A stretch of 64,000 bases of DNA from Lasiosphaeris hirsuta (GCA_030549175.1 JAUKUA010000003.1:3596001-3660000), one strand, 5' to 3'. Shown: positions 45,316 through 56,813, numbered from the stretch's first letter. Notes: generated by a model from the letters alone, not told the origin. Made by a program: numbers and translations.

Positions 45316-47209
45316 TTTGGTGGAGGGCTGATGTAGGCAAGGTATGATATGGACGTTGTTTTACTAAGGTTCTGCCTATGGCGTAGTTATTCTCAGGGGT
45401 TTGGTGTGGATGTTGGCGATGTGAACTGGTGCAGTACAAGAAATGTAGGCGAAGGGGGAGTACATATATAATTGTCGCTCGAGATGGGGCTGAGAGACGC
45501 CAACAAAAGCTCCGCTCAACATTAAACCCGCTAACAACAAGTCCGGGTCTATATCGCTTCTCCGACCACATGGGATCCTCGCCGGAACTATTATGGATGT
45601 TCGGAGTCGAGAATTGGTAATCGCATCCAGCAGTATCCATTGTGCCATCCATGATCCATGATCCATGATCCATCGTGCTATTCATTGCGCCAACATCTCT
45701 TGTCTTTTCTCGCCATGCGCCACCGGGCCGCACTAGGCCGCTGGGTGGGGGGCGACGCGCCGAGGCTCATTCGTTGTGACTGACACAATTCACGGACGCC
45801 CCCTCAAATGACAACCGGACCCGGAGACATTTTTGCGCCGCCGCGGGCCGATCGAGGGTCCGGAGACACAACTGCCTGTCTTGCAATCTCGGCGAATTGC
45901 ACGCCGCCACAATGAAGCAGAATAAATAGCAAGTACCCGAGCATTGAGCATGTCGCGGATATTTTGACGAGCTCGAATCGCACTTCGGGCCTTGGTTCCT
46001 CCTGCTTAGCTATTACCTACTCCTGAGTTATCAGGCCATCCAGATTGCGCCTGGACTCAGTCCTCGTCAGGTGCATCCACCATGCAACTTCTTGCTTCGT
46101 AATCCCGACAGACACCCTCCTATCGAGCGAAAACTGCGCGATGTGTGCGATTGGGCAATAGACTGTATCCTCGGCCTCGGTTCCCCGCTGGAGCTGGGAG
46201 CCTTCAATCTATCTCGTCCTTTTTCGGCCCGCACGCGGCCGATGCGAACCAACCGTAGTAGCCGCCGTGAGATGCGGAGGGTTCCGTCGCGGCCTCATCA
46301 TCATTGGCCGCTACATGATGAAACTTCGGGAGGCCCTCCGAGTCAGGGGATTCATGCAGGCCATACAATAATAATACTATATAGGGGGCATGTGACGCCT
46401 TTTCCATTGTTAAAAATGCGAAAAGAAAAGAAGGAAAAATATATAAGATGCAGCCACACAAGAGCGAGAGCATTACATGCATCCATAGGTAGAAGGTATT
46501 ATTGGACTCGTCGGGCATTATTGACCACCCACGCCAAGCCTTTTACAACAGGAACTAACTTTGCCCACATCTTGTTCAAAGAATTCGAGGCCGAAGCTTA
46601 CATCACCCTGAAAGAGAAACAGAGCTGCTACCAAGCAGCGGAACATCTTGACCTCAATAACAAAGGCAGCCCATCATATACCGGTCGACCCCGCTCCACG
46701 CCATCCAAGAGGAGAACACCGAGTCCGCGGTCATTGGGCGAGATATGAATTTACAAATACTCAATCCGGAAGTCGTGACTTCATGGCGGGAAGTGTGTGT
46801 GTGATGTGAATCTATTCAATTGGTTTAGCGCCAGATCGAATGCAAAGACAGTTGGCAACTCGAATGTCGAATCCAATGGGAACGGCATATATCGTCGATG
46901 GCGCTCGCGGACTTGATCACACTCTTTGAAGGATTTGCGTCTGACCTCTCCTGTCTTCCAATGACATGTTCTCAAACTAGCGAGTTGGAGGATGATCATA
47001 TGTTGGGGATTTCGGCATGAACATGTCAGACGCTCGAAGATCATGTATTCCTATGAAAAGGGTGCAGACCTTTCCACGAGCTTTTTCAGCCCAGCAGCCC
47101 AGCAGCCCAACCGGCTTTGTTTCCACATCAAAAGGGCTTCGGTTGACAACTTCGACTTCACAACACGAAGGCCCCATAAGCTGGTTTTGCATCCTCGATT
47201 CTTCTCGTC
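45316..47209. other. intergenic region with heptamer repeat
   Basis: 1.9 kb between divergent genes. A TATATAT element (45464-45470, minus orientation) could serve the flavin oxidoreductase. Direct heptamer repeats ATCCATG lie at 45647-45673. Frames near 46.1-46.7 kb are not convincing. Confidence 0.45.
45647..45673. repeat. ATCCATG heptamer repeat, about four copies
   Basis: Three perfect ATCCATG units and a fourth truncated by one base, read directly. Confidence 0.9.
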
Positions 47210-48128
47210 ATGGACCCGTACCACCAGTATGCTACGTATGAGGATCTGATACCACCAGGCATTGGAACTCACGGCTTCAATGGACCACGAGATGGCAGTC
47301 AAGACTCATTTACCCCTGGTATGGGTCTTATCTCCCCCAACAACTATCCTGACGATCATGACTACCACGGAAGCGACCTTGAAGGCTACGCTCTCGGCTC
47401 GGCTCAGAACTACAGAGATGACATGTAGGTGTTGCCAAGAATGCGGGTTGGAACTGAATATTCTGATTTCAAGTCATCTATCTTGCAGGAATGATGCGCA
47501 GGAGCTTGAAGTGTATTCCTCGGGCTACACCTATGGATGGGCTACCAGGGCGCTCTCCTCGCGGACACCGGACGACTCCGAGGGGTTCTCCACCATCGAT
47601 ATTGAATATCACAGATATGGGGAGGTCCAGCCTACCGACGAGGAATTCGAAGCCCCATTCGACATGTCCACCCCGGGCCAGCAGTCCAAGCCCACACCAA
47701 CCGCCGCCAAAAAGGACTTGCTCGAGTGCAAAGGATGCGACCACAAAGCCTTTGCCCGGTCGGCCGACCTGGAGCGACATAACAAGATGGTGCACATATC
47801 TAAAGACAATAAACGTCGTTACAGCTGCGACTATCGCAAATGTCTCCGCTACAACCAGCCCTTCTTTCGCCGAGATCACTTTCGCGACCACCTCAGGGAC
47901 TTCCACAAGGAAGACCTCCCACGTCGCGGCGCGAAGGCTGGCAGTGACCAGTGGTGGAAGACCCGTGCCCCCGGCGCCATCTATGATGGTTGGTGGCGCT
48001 GCAACCGATGCCTTGCCCATCGAGTGGACACTGACCGGGATGGATATGTCTGCCCGGGCTGTGGGGACCGCTGTGAGATGGAGCGGCAAAAGTATCGTGA
48101 GCTTGAGCTGCGGGGACATTGTGGGTAA
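47210..48128 (+). CDS. C2H2-like zinc-finger protein
   Basis: Exons 47210-47424 and 47489-48128, with a 64-nt intron (GTAGGT...TTGCAG), give 284 residues. The N-terminal 140 residues are acidic and Tyr/Gly/Asp-rich with no structure visible. From about 150 come two finger-like units: CKGCDHKAFARSADLERHNK..H and YSCDYRKCLRYNQPFFRRDH followed by FRDHLRDFH. A C-terminal ribbon follows with paired Cys (WWRCNRCLAH ... GYVCPGCGDRCEMER). The layout is that of short ascomycete transcription-factor-like proteins of unknown target. The second finger has wider Cys spacing than the classical motif. Confidence 0.8.
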
Positions 48129-48607
48129 GGTAGTGCTTGTCCGGGATACAGCTGGGCTCTGGGTTGTCAGAAAGGCCGAAGATTGTTTGCATTATTTTAT
48201 GGCCAGGCTGGAATTGTCCTTAGTGTTCTTCCCAATTGATGCTCCATGATTTTTCTATGCTCGGTTTCTTAGTCTTTAGCTGAAAGCTTTATCATGACTC
48301 AAATTGGTTACCTGCTTTGCTATGTTTTCTCGATCGAACTCAAGATAGTTCGGCACTGGAACGTCAACCCCAGGACTTATCACGGGTTAGTTGCCAAGGT
48401 GCAAAGCCATGCGCAAGTACGGAATCCAGTTCTCTGGCAGACAGCCAAGGGCAGTTTAGAGGACAATCATGTCAATTCATCATCATGGACGTTGCTATGT
48501 CGTCTAAAAAGCAAACCGAGTCCGGGTGAGAATCCTGTTGTCTCCCCAAACGCCGTGCCTCCATTCGTAATAATACCAGCAACCCAGTCTTTCAGAGAGC
48601 CCCATCT
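48129..48607. other. 3' flanks of convergent genes
   Basis: 479 bp between the zinc-finger gene (+) and RPL18 (-). Nothing else recognised. Confidence 0.5.
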
Positions 48608-49442
48608 CTACACCTTGAAGCCGCGCGACCGTCTGCGACCACGGGCCTTCTCAAACTTGCGGCCCTTGGACTGCACGTGTGGCTTCTTGTTCTTGTGAGG
48701 ACCAAAGCCAAAATACTTGACAGCCTCGCGCGAGTTCTTGGGGCCACGGAGGAGGAGCGTGTTGGCACCCGTCGGCTTCTCGAGCGCGAGCTGATCGAGG
48801 GTCAAGGCCTTGCCGCCAGCAGCGACGATGCGGGCGCGGGCCGTGGCAGTATAGCGCAGGGCGGCCACATTGACCTTGGGGACCTGGAGCAGACGGTTGT
48901 CGTCCGTAACAGTGCCAACAACAACGACTGTGTTCTTCTCGCTGCCGTTCTTGACGTTCTTGACGATGCGCGAGAGCGAAACGGGCGGGTGGTTGATGCG
49001 GCTCATGAATAGGCGGCGTAGAATGACCTTGTTGAAGCTGCTGTCGGTACGGCGGGCCAGGAAGCGGTAAAGCTTCACCAGCAACTTGAGGTAGACATTG
49101 TCGCTAGCGAATTGACGAGCTGGTCAGTAGGGGCCAAGTGGCCGGTGTGGTGGAGCACTTACCTCCTTGGAGCCTTGCGGTGCGTCGACCGGTCGTGGTG
49201 GCTTCTCAGATCGATACCTTTTGGAGGAATCCAAGTCAGCGACTTGATCTTCGTATGCTCAATTGGCGGGCTCGACCGGAAGCATCAGCCTCAGCGCAAG
49301 GTGTTTCGACCTTCGGCTGGGCGATGCGACCAGGAGACACAATGCCTAGGCTCGCAGAGGAATTGATCATGCGATCAAATCCCTTCCACTTGCATACTGA
49401 TGAAGCTCAAAGGCTCCAGTAGATCCTCTCTCACGTACCCAT
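48608..49442 (-). CDS. RPL18: 60S ribosomal protein L18 (eL18)
   Basis: Three exons: 49442-49439 (only ATG G), 49217-49163 and 49103-48608, giving 184 residues. Introns are 221 nt (GTACGT...AAAAG) and 59 nt (GTAAGT...GCTAG). The start is [20 protein letters not shown], followed by [18 protein letters not shown], both canonical. The C-terminus has [20 protein letters not shown] and a basic [11 protein letters not shown] end. It is a structural protein of the large cytosolic subunit. The four-base first coding exon is typical of fungal ribosomal protein genes, where intron 1 sits right after the start codon. Without it no ATG precedes GIDL in frame. Confidence 0.96.
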
Positions 49443-50181
49443 CTTGCTGGTCGGTTGCGGTTGTCGACCCCCGGCTTCACTGAAGACTTGGCTGTGTCGA
49501 TCAAAGTTTGGTGACGTAAGGAGGAAGTTGGCAGGGAAATTCTGGAGAGGTGGATTTCAGTGTGGGCGGTGAAAGGCGGTAATTAGGGTGTCTCACTCAG
49601 TTCCTTCCCCAGGACAATCTTTCCAATTCCCAACAACCCACTCTTCACTCGGTGCTAGCTCTCGGGCATCCAGTATTCTATCCCAACAGTTGTGCGTTTT
49701 ACTCGAATTGTTGCTGGTCGGCATTTCTACAAACTTCATTGTCGATATCAAACCGATGAGCTCGAGATACTCGATATTCCTGACCAATTAACATCACGTA
49801 TGTCAACTCAACAACCATGACGTTCAATAGCGTTGGTCCAAGTTGGTGCACCTTCACGACGGTGTAATGTGATTGGCCAGAATTGCCGACGAGGTGACGC
49901 ACCAGAGATAGGGCAAGGTTGAGGTTCCAGACGAGGCTAAGTTCCTGGATTCGAGTAACCCCGCAGCTGGCAGCTTTATGAGGTTGAGCGAATGCCTTCG
50001 CGCAGTGCTCAATGTGGATCAGGCCAACGGCGATAATAATAGACTTAAGCTCGACAACGGGCAAGTCTCGTAGATGAAGAACTAGCAGATGTGTTTTCTG
50101 GAACTCTTGGCTTCATTTTGGGTACATGCTAAGTTGTCCATATTAGTCTAATATCCATCCTCACCACTGATTGAGCGTAAC
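49443..50181. other. bidirectional promoter region
   Basis: 740 bp between the divergent RPL18 (-) and Zn2Cys6 factor (+). No gene or repeat is supported. Confidence 0.5.
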
Positions 50182-52001
50182 ATGGAGTCGTTGTCAAGCT
50201 TGGACGGGGAGCCTGCGAAAGGGATGAGGTCAAGTACCGGTATGAGATCACGTTCCCAAACCATAGGCAAACCCCAGCTTACCAATCTACCTCAGGTTGC
50301 TTGACATGCCGTGACCGACGAGTCAAGTGCAAGGAGGAGAAGCCCATTTGCTCTCACTGCGTTCGTCTCTCTCTTGCATGCCAATGGAGAGGCAAGCGTG
50401 TCCCTTTGAAGGATCGAAAAGAGCAGAAGGCCAGGAAACGGCCGCCAAAGCCCCTGATGCCCAAAGCTACTGGTGGAATGCATGTTTTTGTGGCTGCCCA
50501 GGCGCATTTGCAACTGCCTTCAGGTGTCGGACAAATCCGCCCGGAAGTAGAGCAAGGCTTATTTGGGTATGTCAGGGAGGGTGGGACTTTGACTGCTTCC
50601 TCTTTCTCGCTTCTGGATGGGAGCCTGATGAGCCCCTTTTCTCCCTTGACCTGGGCCTGCCCTTCACCCATGATGGACATGGAATTGGCGTCAACAGGCC
50701 TCCTGACCAACTTACCTAGCCTTGTAACCCTTACTGAGGCTGAACACCAGGCCCTAAGCTACTACCAGAAGGAGGCAGGCTTTGGGTTCGGTAGCAAGAC
50801 ACCCGCCTGGTCAACGCACGCAATTCTTATGAGAACCGCGTCCAAAAGCGCTGCTGTTCTACATCTACTTTTAGCTGCCACCTTTACTGAAATCAGCCGG
50901 CGCGATGGGGCCACGATATTCGGCAATGCCGAAGGGCATCGCAAACTAGGCCGAAGACTGCTCGAAGAAACGATGGCAAGCCCCCAGTCAGATCCCGTCG
51001 AGGTCATGGCCTCTTTTTGGTTTCTATATTTGTATCAACGACGTCGACCGGCCAAGGAGCGAATGTCATACAAGGAACTCAGCAAGTTGATGTGTGACTA
51101 CATCCACAATCGTCGACTTTATGACATGCTCTCACTCACGGAGTCTGAAGGCGACGAAACACCTCTGGTGACGGTCAACCAGGCATGGTCTCCGGATAGA
51201 AGGGCCCTTTTGGCTCGTCTAACAGTCTGGCTGTTCTGGATCGACGCGCAATCATGCTTTCAGGGCGAGGGCGGTAGTATGGCGCGGTTGTTAGCAGCAA
51301 CATCACGAGGTATCCACAACCTATATGAAATCTCTCGGGACGCCCTACAGCTGCACTGGGCTAGCCAGTACCCGGACGATGAGCTGATCGACGACCTCAA
51401 GAACGCCAGCGCATTGGAGCTTCTGCACCATACTTGGGCCATGGTGCAGGAGATAAATGAAGAAGTTGAATCCCTGCCTTTGGATCCAGAGAAAAGTCGC
51501 GACATCAAGAAGAGGCTTGAAGTATTGCGACGCAGGTATCCCATCAGCTCGGTATTTCGGCTGAGTGAGTCGGCATCAAGGGTGAGAGACCGATTGATGG
51601 CGAATTCAGATTGGGCGGCAGCAAATTACTATGCCTTGTGCATCTATCACTTCAGGTGTAGTCTGGCGGGGGAGAACCATGGCTTCTTCAGCGGGAGCGA
51701 GAATATCGACGCAATGGTTGCGGGTCTGTTGATTCTCACACAAAAGAGCCTCTCAACGAACGATGAAGGCCAACTTGACAGGCTACAATGGCCGCTCTTT
51801 TGGGCTGGGATAGAAACGACAGACCAGTTCAAGCAGACATGGATTCTAGAGAAGATGAGCAGCCATGGGCTCCGTGATGCTCTGGAGATGATTATGCTTG
51901 AGCAATCTGACGGAGTTAGGACCAACATGGGGAGGGTTCGACAGATCTGTCAGGCAACGGGTTGGAGTCCGGAGGCTGATATTGGTGCTTGGGCGTCTTG
52001 A
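50182..52001 (+). CDS. Zn(II)2Cys6 transcription factor
   Basis: Exons 50182-50239 and 50296-52001, with a 56-nt intron (GTATGA...CTCAG) splitting just before the zinc cluster, give 587 residues. The cluster is exact, C-x2-C-x6-C-x6-C-x2-C-x6-C, reading CLTCRDRRVKCKEEKPICSH and then CVRLSLAC (residues about 21-48). A basic linker follows (KDRKEQKARKRPPKP). The remainder is helical with blocks typical of the fungal-specific factor domain (Fungal_trans_2 type): SAAVLHLLLAATFTEIS, MASFWFLYLYQRR and YYALCIYHFRCSL. Nuclear DNA-binding regulator. It lies 643 bp upstream of, and in the same direction as, an M20 amidohydrolase, a possible target. Confidence 0.92.
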
Positions 52002-52644
52002 ATGCGTGGGGAAGCTCGAAAAGCAGCGAGCTGGCTACATGTGGTTTCGAATGAATTTAGTGTAGGATTGGATGTAGAAATTCTTGTGATGTCTCCTGGC
52101 AGGCAAATTGCTTGCTGGGACCCTCAAACGAGTAATTTGTTGTGGCGGAGCTCTTGTTGTAACGGTTGGCGTTCAATTGGTCGATTTCAGCGATCGCGAG
52201 AACTGGGCAGAAGCGGGTTCCATAGCGTCACCAGTGGTGAACTTGGCGGCCCAGGGACTACTGCGCGGGGTTGCGGGGCGATGTGTATGGTTTCCTGTTG
52301 ATGGCTCGGCCCCGAGAGCCTCGTGGCGTCACCAACCGTTAATTGAACAACCCTATTGCTTGACTTTGGCGAGCCGTGAATTGGCCGTCCTGATATTCCA
52401 ATCGTTGCCTTTACTTCCACAGAGGCTTTGTTTAGCCTTTCTTGCCGTGGCAGACTGTCGTCTCAAACGAGGAGCTGAGAGACAACCTCGCTGGCGTCTT
52501 GTGCCCGACTGGTTGCCCAACCCGAGATATAATCTTGTCTCTTGGCTATATAAAGGCGCGATTGCCGTTGAAGTAGGGCTTATTTCCATCAACAAGCACT
52601 CAACCTCTAGGCATCAAGAACCCTCCGTTACCAAAAAAAACACA
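52002..52644. other. intergenic region with promoter
   Basis: 643 bp between two plus-strand genes. The frame open upstream of the amidohydrolase has no conserved content. It carries the TATA box noted below. Confidence 0.5.
52547..52554 (+). promoter_or_regulatory. TATA box
   Basis: TATATAAA, 98 bp upstream of the amidohydrolase ATG, in a GC-rich context. It supports the start at 52645 and a regulated promoter. Confidence 0.6.
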
Positions 52645-53862
52645 ATGACGCAAGATTGGGTCAAGGTCATCGACGGTGAGATCGTCGCTCGCAATAGCGA
52701 GATCAATGCCATCAACCAGCTGATCCACGAAAACCCCGAGTTGGCTTATGAAGAATACAAGGCCCACGACAACTTTGTGGCCGCTCTGCAGTCCCTCGGC
52801 TTCGAGGTCACTTCAAAGGCATACGGGCTCGACACTGCCTTCTCGACCGAGGTTGGCTCCGGCGGTCGCCTCATCATCTACAACGCAGAGTACGACGCCC
52901 TTCCTGGCATAGGCCACGCCTGTGGCCACAATCTCATTGCCTCATCTTCCTTCGCCTCCTTCCTCGGGGTTGCTGCCGCCCTCAAGGCATCGGGTCTGCC
53001 GGGCCGCGTCCGCCTGCTCGGAACCCCTGCCGAAGAAGGCGGAGGCGGCAAGCTCAAGCTGATCGCTGCGGGTGCGTACGAAGGTGCGGCTGCGAGTCTG
53101 ATGGTGCATCCGGGGCCGGGTCACACGCTGTCGGGTGCAATTCGCGGCGTCTCGTACGTGCGGATGCTGGCCAATGTCAAGATGCGGGTCTACTTTACAG
53201 GACGTGAGTCCCATGCGGCTATTGCGCCGTGGGACGGCGTAAACGCACTTGACGCCGTCTGCCTTTCGTACAACGCCATCAGCATGCTACGCCAGCAGAT
53301 CTATCCGTACGAGCGCATCCATGGCGTGTTCCGCACCGCTGGCGACCGGCCCAACGTCACCCCTGCTAACTGCTGCGTCGAGTACTACGTGCGCAGCGAG
53401 ACGCGGACCGGGGCTGAGAGGCTGTGGCAGCGTGTGCTCAAGTGCTTTGAAGGCGCCGCGCTGGCGACGGGTTGCGAGATACGCACCGAGGCGCTTAACT
53501 CGTATGCTGATGTGAGGCCTAGTTCAAGTCTGTGCAAGGCATACCTGAATGTTATGCCCGAGGGAACGGTGGCATACAATGAGCCACGAGACTTTTTGGC
53601 GGGCAGCACAGATATGGGGGATGTCTGTTATGAATGTCCTGGGTTCCATGGTGCGTTTGGCATCGGGACCAAGGACGGAGAGGCAAACCATACCAAGGGA
53701 TTCGCCGCTGCTGCTGGGACGCCGGAGTCCTTTGAGCGAGCGGTCGAGTGTGGGAGAGGCATGGCCAAGGTTGGTTGGAAGGTCTTGACGGACGATGGGT
53801 TTGCGGAGCAGATGAAGAAGGAATGGGAGCAGGACATGAAGTTGGCCGCCGAGGGAAAATAG
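52645..53862 (+). CDS. M20 family amidohydrolase/dipeptidase (PM20D2-like)
   Basis: A single exon of 405 residues. The frame is open for 179 codons upstream, but the TATA box at 52547, the A-rich leader and conserved sequence all point to ATG 52645. Metal-site blocks are IGHACGHNLIASSSFASFLG, LGTPAEEGGGGKLKLI (catalytic Glu pair) and MVHPGPGH. The dimerisation domain includes FTGRESHAAIAPWDGVNALD, and near the end FHGAFGIGTKDGEANHTKGF gives the last His ligand. Such enzymes cleave amide bonds of peptides, N-acyl amino acids or related small amides in the cytosol. Substrate is not readable. The upstream Zn2Cys6 gene may control it. Confidence 0.92.
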   Translation: MTQDWVKVIDGEIVARNSEINAINQLIHENPELAYEEYKAHDNFVAALQSLGFEVTSKAYGLDTAFSTEVGSGGRLIIYNAEYDALPGIGHACGHNLIASSSFASFLGVAAALKASGLPGRVRLLGTPAEEGGGGKLKLIAAGAYEGAAASLMVHPGPGHTLSGAIRGVSYVRMLANVKMRVYFTGRESHAAIAPWDGVNALDAVCLSYNAISMLRQQIYPYERIHGVFRTAGDRPNVTPANCCVEYYVRSETRTGAERLWQRVLKCFEGAALATGCEIRTEALNSYADVRPSSSLCKAYLNVMPEGTVAYNEPRDFLAGSTDMGDVCYECPGFHGAFGIGTKDGEANHTKGFAAAAGTPESFERAVECGRGMAKVGWKVLTDDGFAEQMKKEWEQDMKLAAEGK

Positions 53863-54620
53863 CGGCTCTCTGACTTGCAGAGACTCAATCTGTCGTCACG
53901 ATGGCGGCAAAAGGGGGTGCGGAATAGGGGCGACGAGAAAGAGACTGAGTTAGGGTTAGGGCTATGTATGGAAGTGCGTCGCGTCGCGCTGCGATTCTTG
54001 AGGGGCGCTGAGCAAAGGCTGGGGCTCGACAAGCCAGAACACAAACGTAACTTGAGAACCTATATGTAAATGAAGCTGTCAGCCGTAATCAGCAACCTGT
54101 CGTGGTGCCCACGTCGAAGTCCCATTTCTGTGAGAACCTGCGAAAGGGGTAAAACGGTAGTTCGAGTTGAAGCATGACAAAAGAGCTGAGATGTAGAAAA
54201 CGCGTCGAGCTCAAGGACTGCCTAGACACCACTAAATCCCGCCCCACAATCCGCTCCTTTTGCCCAATCGCACTCCACAAAAACCGCGGCTGGTACCTAG
54301 GTACCGATGAGCTCAGCAAGGATGAGGGCCAAGTGTCACGATTGGCAAATGAATGCTGGAAAGTAGGTCCATCAACTCCCGGGCACGCCGAACAACATTC
54401 CTATTTACGGCATTATATCGCCAGCTCCTTTCTTTCCCTACCGTCGCCTTAGAAGTTACCGACGACCGTCACTACACGGCAGGCATTTGGTTGTGCTGTC
54501 CCTCCTTTTCTTCGTCCGATCGCTGCGACACCGAGCCCTTCGCCTGCAAACCCTCCGACTCGCTGCATCTCGAAATTCTCAGGCATTGCTTGCACCCTCG
54601 AAACCCAGCCTTTGCCCCCC
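53863..54620. other. intergenic region
   Basis: 758 bp between tandem genes. It includes two TTAGGG units in a row at 53950-53961. Other frames are unconvincing. Confidence 0.45.
53950..53961 (+). repeat. two telomere-type TTAGGG units
   Basis: TTAGGGTTAGGG read directly, about 90 bp after the amidohydrolase stop. Two units are too few to infer an old chromosome end; a binding site for a telobox (Myb-type) factor is an alternative. Confidence 0.6.
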
Positions 54621-56284
54621 ATGGCTCGCGACGATGTCGCCTCGCCTTCGCGGCGCATTGCGCTTGGTCGACTTTCCTCCTCCGCCGCGAAGATAGCGTT
54701 AGCAGCTGCGTTTATTCCAATGGCATACGGGCACGAACACGGCGAAGAGAACATCCCCGACGGCATGACCGTCTCGGTGGATCCGATTGTATGTCTACGG
54801 GTGTTAGGTCGATGGCAGGGACAATGAGACTAACAGGAACAACCGTGCAGGATGCGACACTATGGGCTCACATTTTCGTACAAATGCTGGCATTCGGGAT
54901 ATTATTCCCCGTGGGCATGGTCCTCGGCGTGAGTAACCACCGGATCGCACAGTCGAGGGGTCACGGTACGCTGACATAATCGTTCCACACAGATAATCAA
55001 GAGTCGATGGCACGTTCCGCTCCAGATATTCGGCACCTGCGTCGCCCTGTTGGGATACGCCCTCGGCCACCTCCACGGCGGCCGTCAGTTCTCCTCGGAA
55101 AACGTCCACGCGAAATTCGGTAACGTCATCTTCTTCCTCATGGCCGGCCAAATCGTTCTCGGTGCCTACCTTAAACTCCACCTGGAAAAGGGCATCCATG
55201 GCCGTATCCGCCCCGTCATTCGCCTCTTGCACAACGTGAACGGCAAGGCATTTCCCCTCGCCTCATGGACCCAAATGTTGTTTGGTGGTATCACTGCGCT
55301 GGGATTTTGCCAGGGCGACCATCTCGGCCAATGCCTGGCCCATTTCATCATGGGCAGCGCTTTCATGGCCTACGGTGTGCTGCTGACGATCCTGCTGCTG
55401 GTCGGACAGCTCTGGTTGCGCCGTACAGGCCGTAGCCAAGAGTTCTTCGATAGCGTTGTGATTGCCGCCTGGGGCTGCGTCAACACATTCACTGAACATA
55501 GATGGGGCACCGCATGGGTCCGGAACGACTGGCAACACACAACCATGGGCGTTGTGTGGTGGTGCGCGGGGTTGGCGGGTATCTGGCTGAGCAGGGACCG
55601 AGATGGCTCTCCTAAGCGCAACTTTATCCCTGGTTTTGTTATTCTCATCACGGGTTGGGCCATGTCTTCACATCCGCAGGAAATGGTTGTCAGCGCCATG
55701 ACACATAAGATGTTTGGATACAACCTCATGGGTGTTGGCTTGACCCGCATGATCGAGATTGCCTTCATCCTACAGGATAAGCCCGGCCTGTCGGAGAACG
55801 GCAGGGAGTCGCACAGCTTTCAGTACATTCCCATTTTTGTAAGTTTCGCCACTCAACCCACATCTGATGTACTTGTTACTGACCCCTACAGCTTCTCTTT
55901 TCCTCTGGTTTCCTCTTCATGGGCGCCACCGAAGAACAAATGGCCCTTGTGGCGGCGTCAGGAATGGACCATGTCGCGTACATCCTTATTCTCTACAGTC
56001 TGGCCTTCCTGCTGTTCTTGTTTGTCAACATGCTCATTTACCTGTACGACCGCACGGCCAACGCCCCCGGACTTGCCAAGCCGGCGGCCAACGGTCGCGT
56101 GCGAACCAACGATGACGGACAGCTGCGGGATGCGGGAGAGTTTGAGCTCGAAGGGTTCATGAGCGATGACGAGGACGAGGAGCAGGCGGCGAGGAGGAAA
56201 CTTCTGAGGGACGACGGGACTGATGAGGATACCGGGTTTGCGAGCCCGACTACCGTCGGGAGAAACAACGAGCGTGTGGTATGA
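54621..56284 (+). CDS. Ytp1-like multispan membrane protein
   Basis: Four exons (54621-54788, 54851-54928, 54993-55838, 55892-56284), joined in phase 0 throughout, give 494 residues. The N-terminus has a signal-like segment (AKIALAAAFIPMAYGHEHGE). The first domain (DUF2427 type) contains LWAHIFVQMLAFGILFPVGM and an HLHGG loop. The second (YTP1 C-terminal type) holds about eight further spans and the blocks CVNTFTEHRWG and MSSHPQEMVVSAMTHKMFGY. The C-terminus is acidic (MSDDEDEEQAARRK). The conserved His residues recall cytochrome b561-like haem binding. Fungal Ytp1 proteins are uncharacterised membrane proteins; no transport activity can be claimed. Confidence 0.9.
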
Positions 56285-56569
56285 GCAAAGGCATTGGCCA
56301 GTTGAAGATGTGGTGGCATGGAAAGATACGAATACTATCTGCATCGGGTTTTCACGGCGTTAGGTGGAGGTTCTACAGGTCGGCCGAAAATGTATTGTGC
56401 TGGAAATGGTGTCTGATAGCTGGGAAACGATATAGTGAGATTTACGGAGCACAGCAAGTTAAGTAAGATCTTGGCACTAGCGTTGTGTATTTCTTGCCTT
56501 GGGGGAACGGCCGTTGGTGGTTAGCGACAGCAGCGAACCGGGACGTTTTGCTGGCTACAGCGCGGGTGC

Positions 56570-56577
56570 TATATAGG
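56570..56577 (+). promoter_or_regulatory. TATA box of the candidate structured RNA
   Basis: TATATAGG begins 25 bp upstream of the terminal helix at 56595, the spacing expected for Pol III promoters with an upstream TATA element. Confidence 0.45.
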
Positions 56578-56594
56578 CCTTAGGAATTGATCAT

Positions 56595-56813
56595 GGCGGA
56601 GGCGCTGCACCGGAAGACTGGTGCAGTGGTAAAGGTTCAAGGACCCGCGGAAGGCCAGTCAACAGGATGTTGTCCTGGCCCAAACCGGATCTGAGGAACG
56701 CCCTCAAAGAGTTCGTCGGTTCAGTCTGACCCTCCGCCGCCGAAGAAAAAACCACCGAGTTTTTCGTAACCAACCATCACCCTCAGGAAGGGTGCTGGTT
56801 GGCGAGCTTTTTT
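56595..56813 (+). ncRNA. candidate structured RNA, Pol III-like
   Basis: An 8-bp perfect helix (56595-56602 with 56731-56738) closes a 144-nt core. Inside are three hairpins. The first pairs 56605-56611 with 56620-56626. The second pairs 56653-56658 with 56675-56680 and 56660-56664 with 56668-56672. The third pairs 56683-56687 with 56717-56721, with an inner GAGG/CCTC stem. A box A-like TGGTGCAGTGG lies at 56619-56629 and a box B-like GGTTCAGTCTG at 56718-56728. T5 follows at 56760-56764, then a strong hairpin and T6 (56808-56813). A TATA element lies 25 bp upstream. No conserved blocks of RNase P, MRP, SRP, U-snRNAs, 5S or tRNA were seen. The structure is observed; expression and class are inferred. 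Confidence 0.5.
56770..56813 (+). terminator. hairpin followed by T run
   Basis: A 13-bp stem with one mismatch (56770-56776 with 56796-56802; 56778-56783 with 56789-56794) and a 5-nt loop, followed by TTTTTT at 56808-56813 and TTTTT at 56817-56821. It could be the 3' domain and Pol III stop of the RNA above. Confidence 0.5.

Noticed and set aside
36000..46000. Lipoxygenase, paraoxonase-like and flavin oxidoreductase genes as a secondary-metabolite cluster
   Set aside because: No backbone enzyme (PKS, NRPS, terpene synthase) or transporter is present, and RPL18 and Alb1-like housekeeping genes flank them.
46071..46748. 225-codon plus-strand frame
   Set aside because: No domain, no neighbouring introns or promoter, and low-complexity content.
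49218..49438. Possible C/D snoRNA in RPL18 intron 1 (TGATG-like and CTGA boxes)
   Set aside because: The C box is imperfect, there is no terminal stem, and the CTGAC is better explained as the intron branch point.
52108..52644. 179-codon in-frame N-terminal extension of the M20 amidohydrolase
   Set aside because: The extension is not conserved in the family and contains the TATA box; the start at 52645 fits the family.
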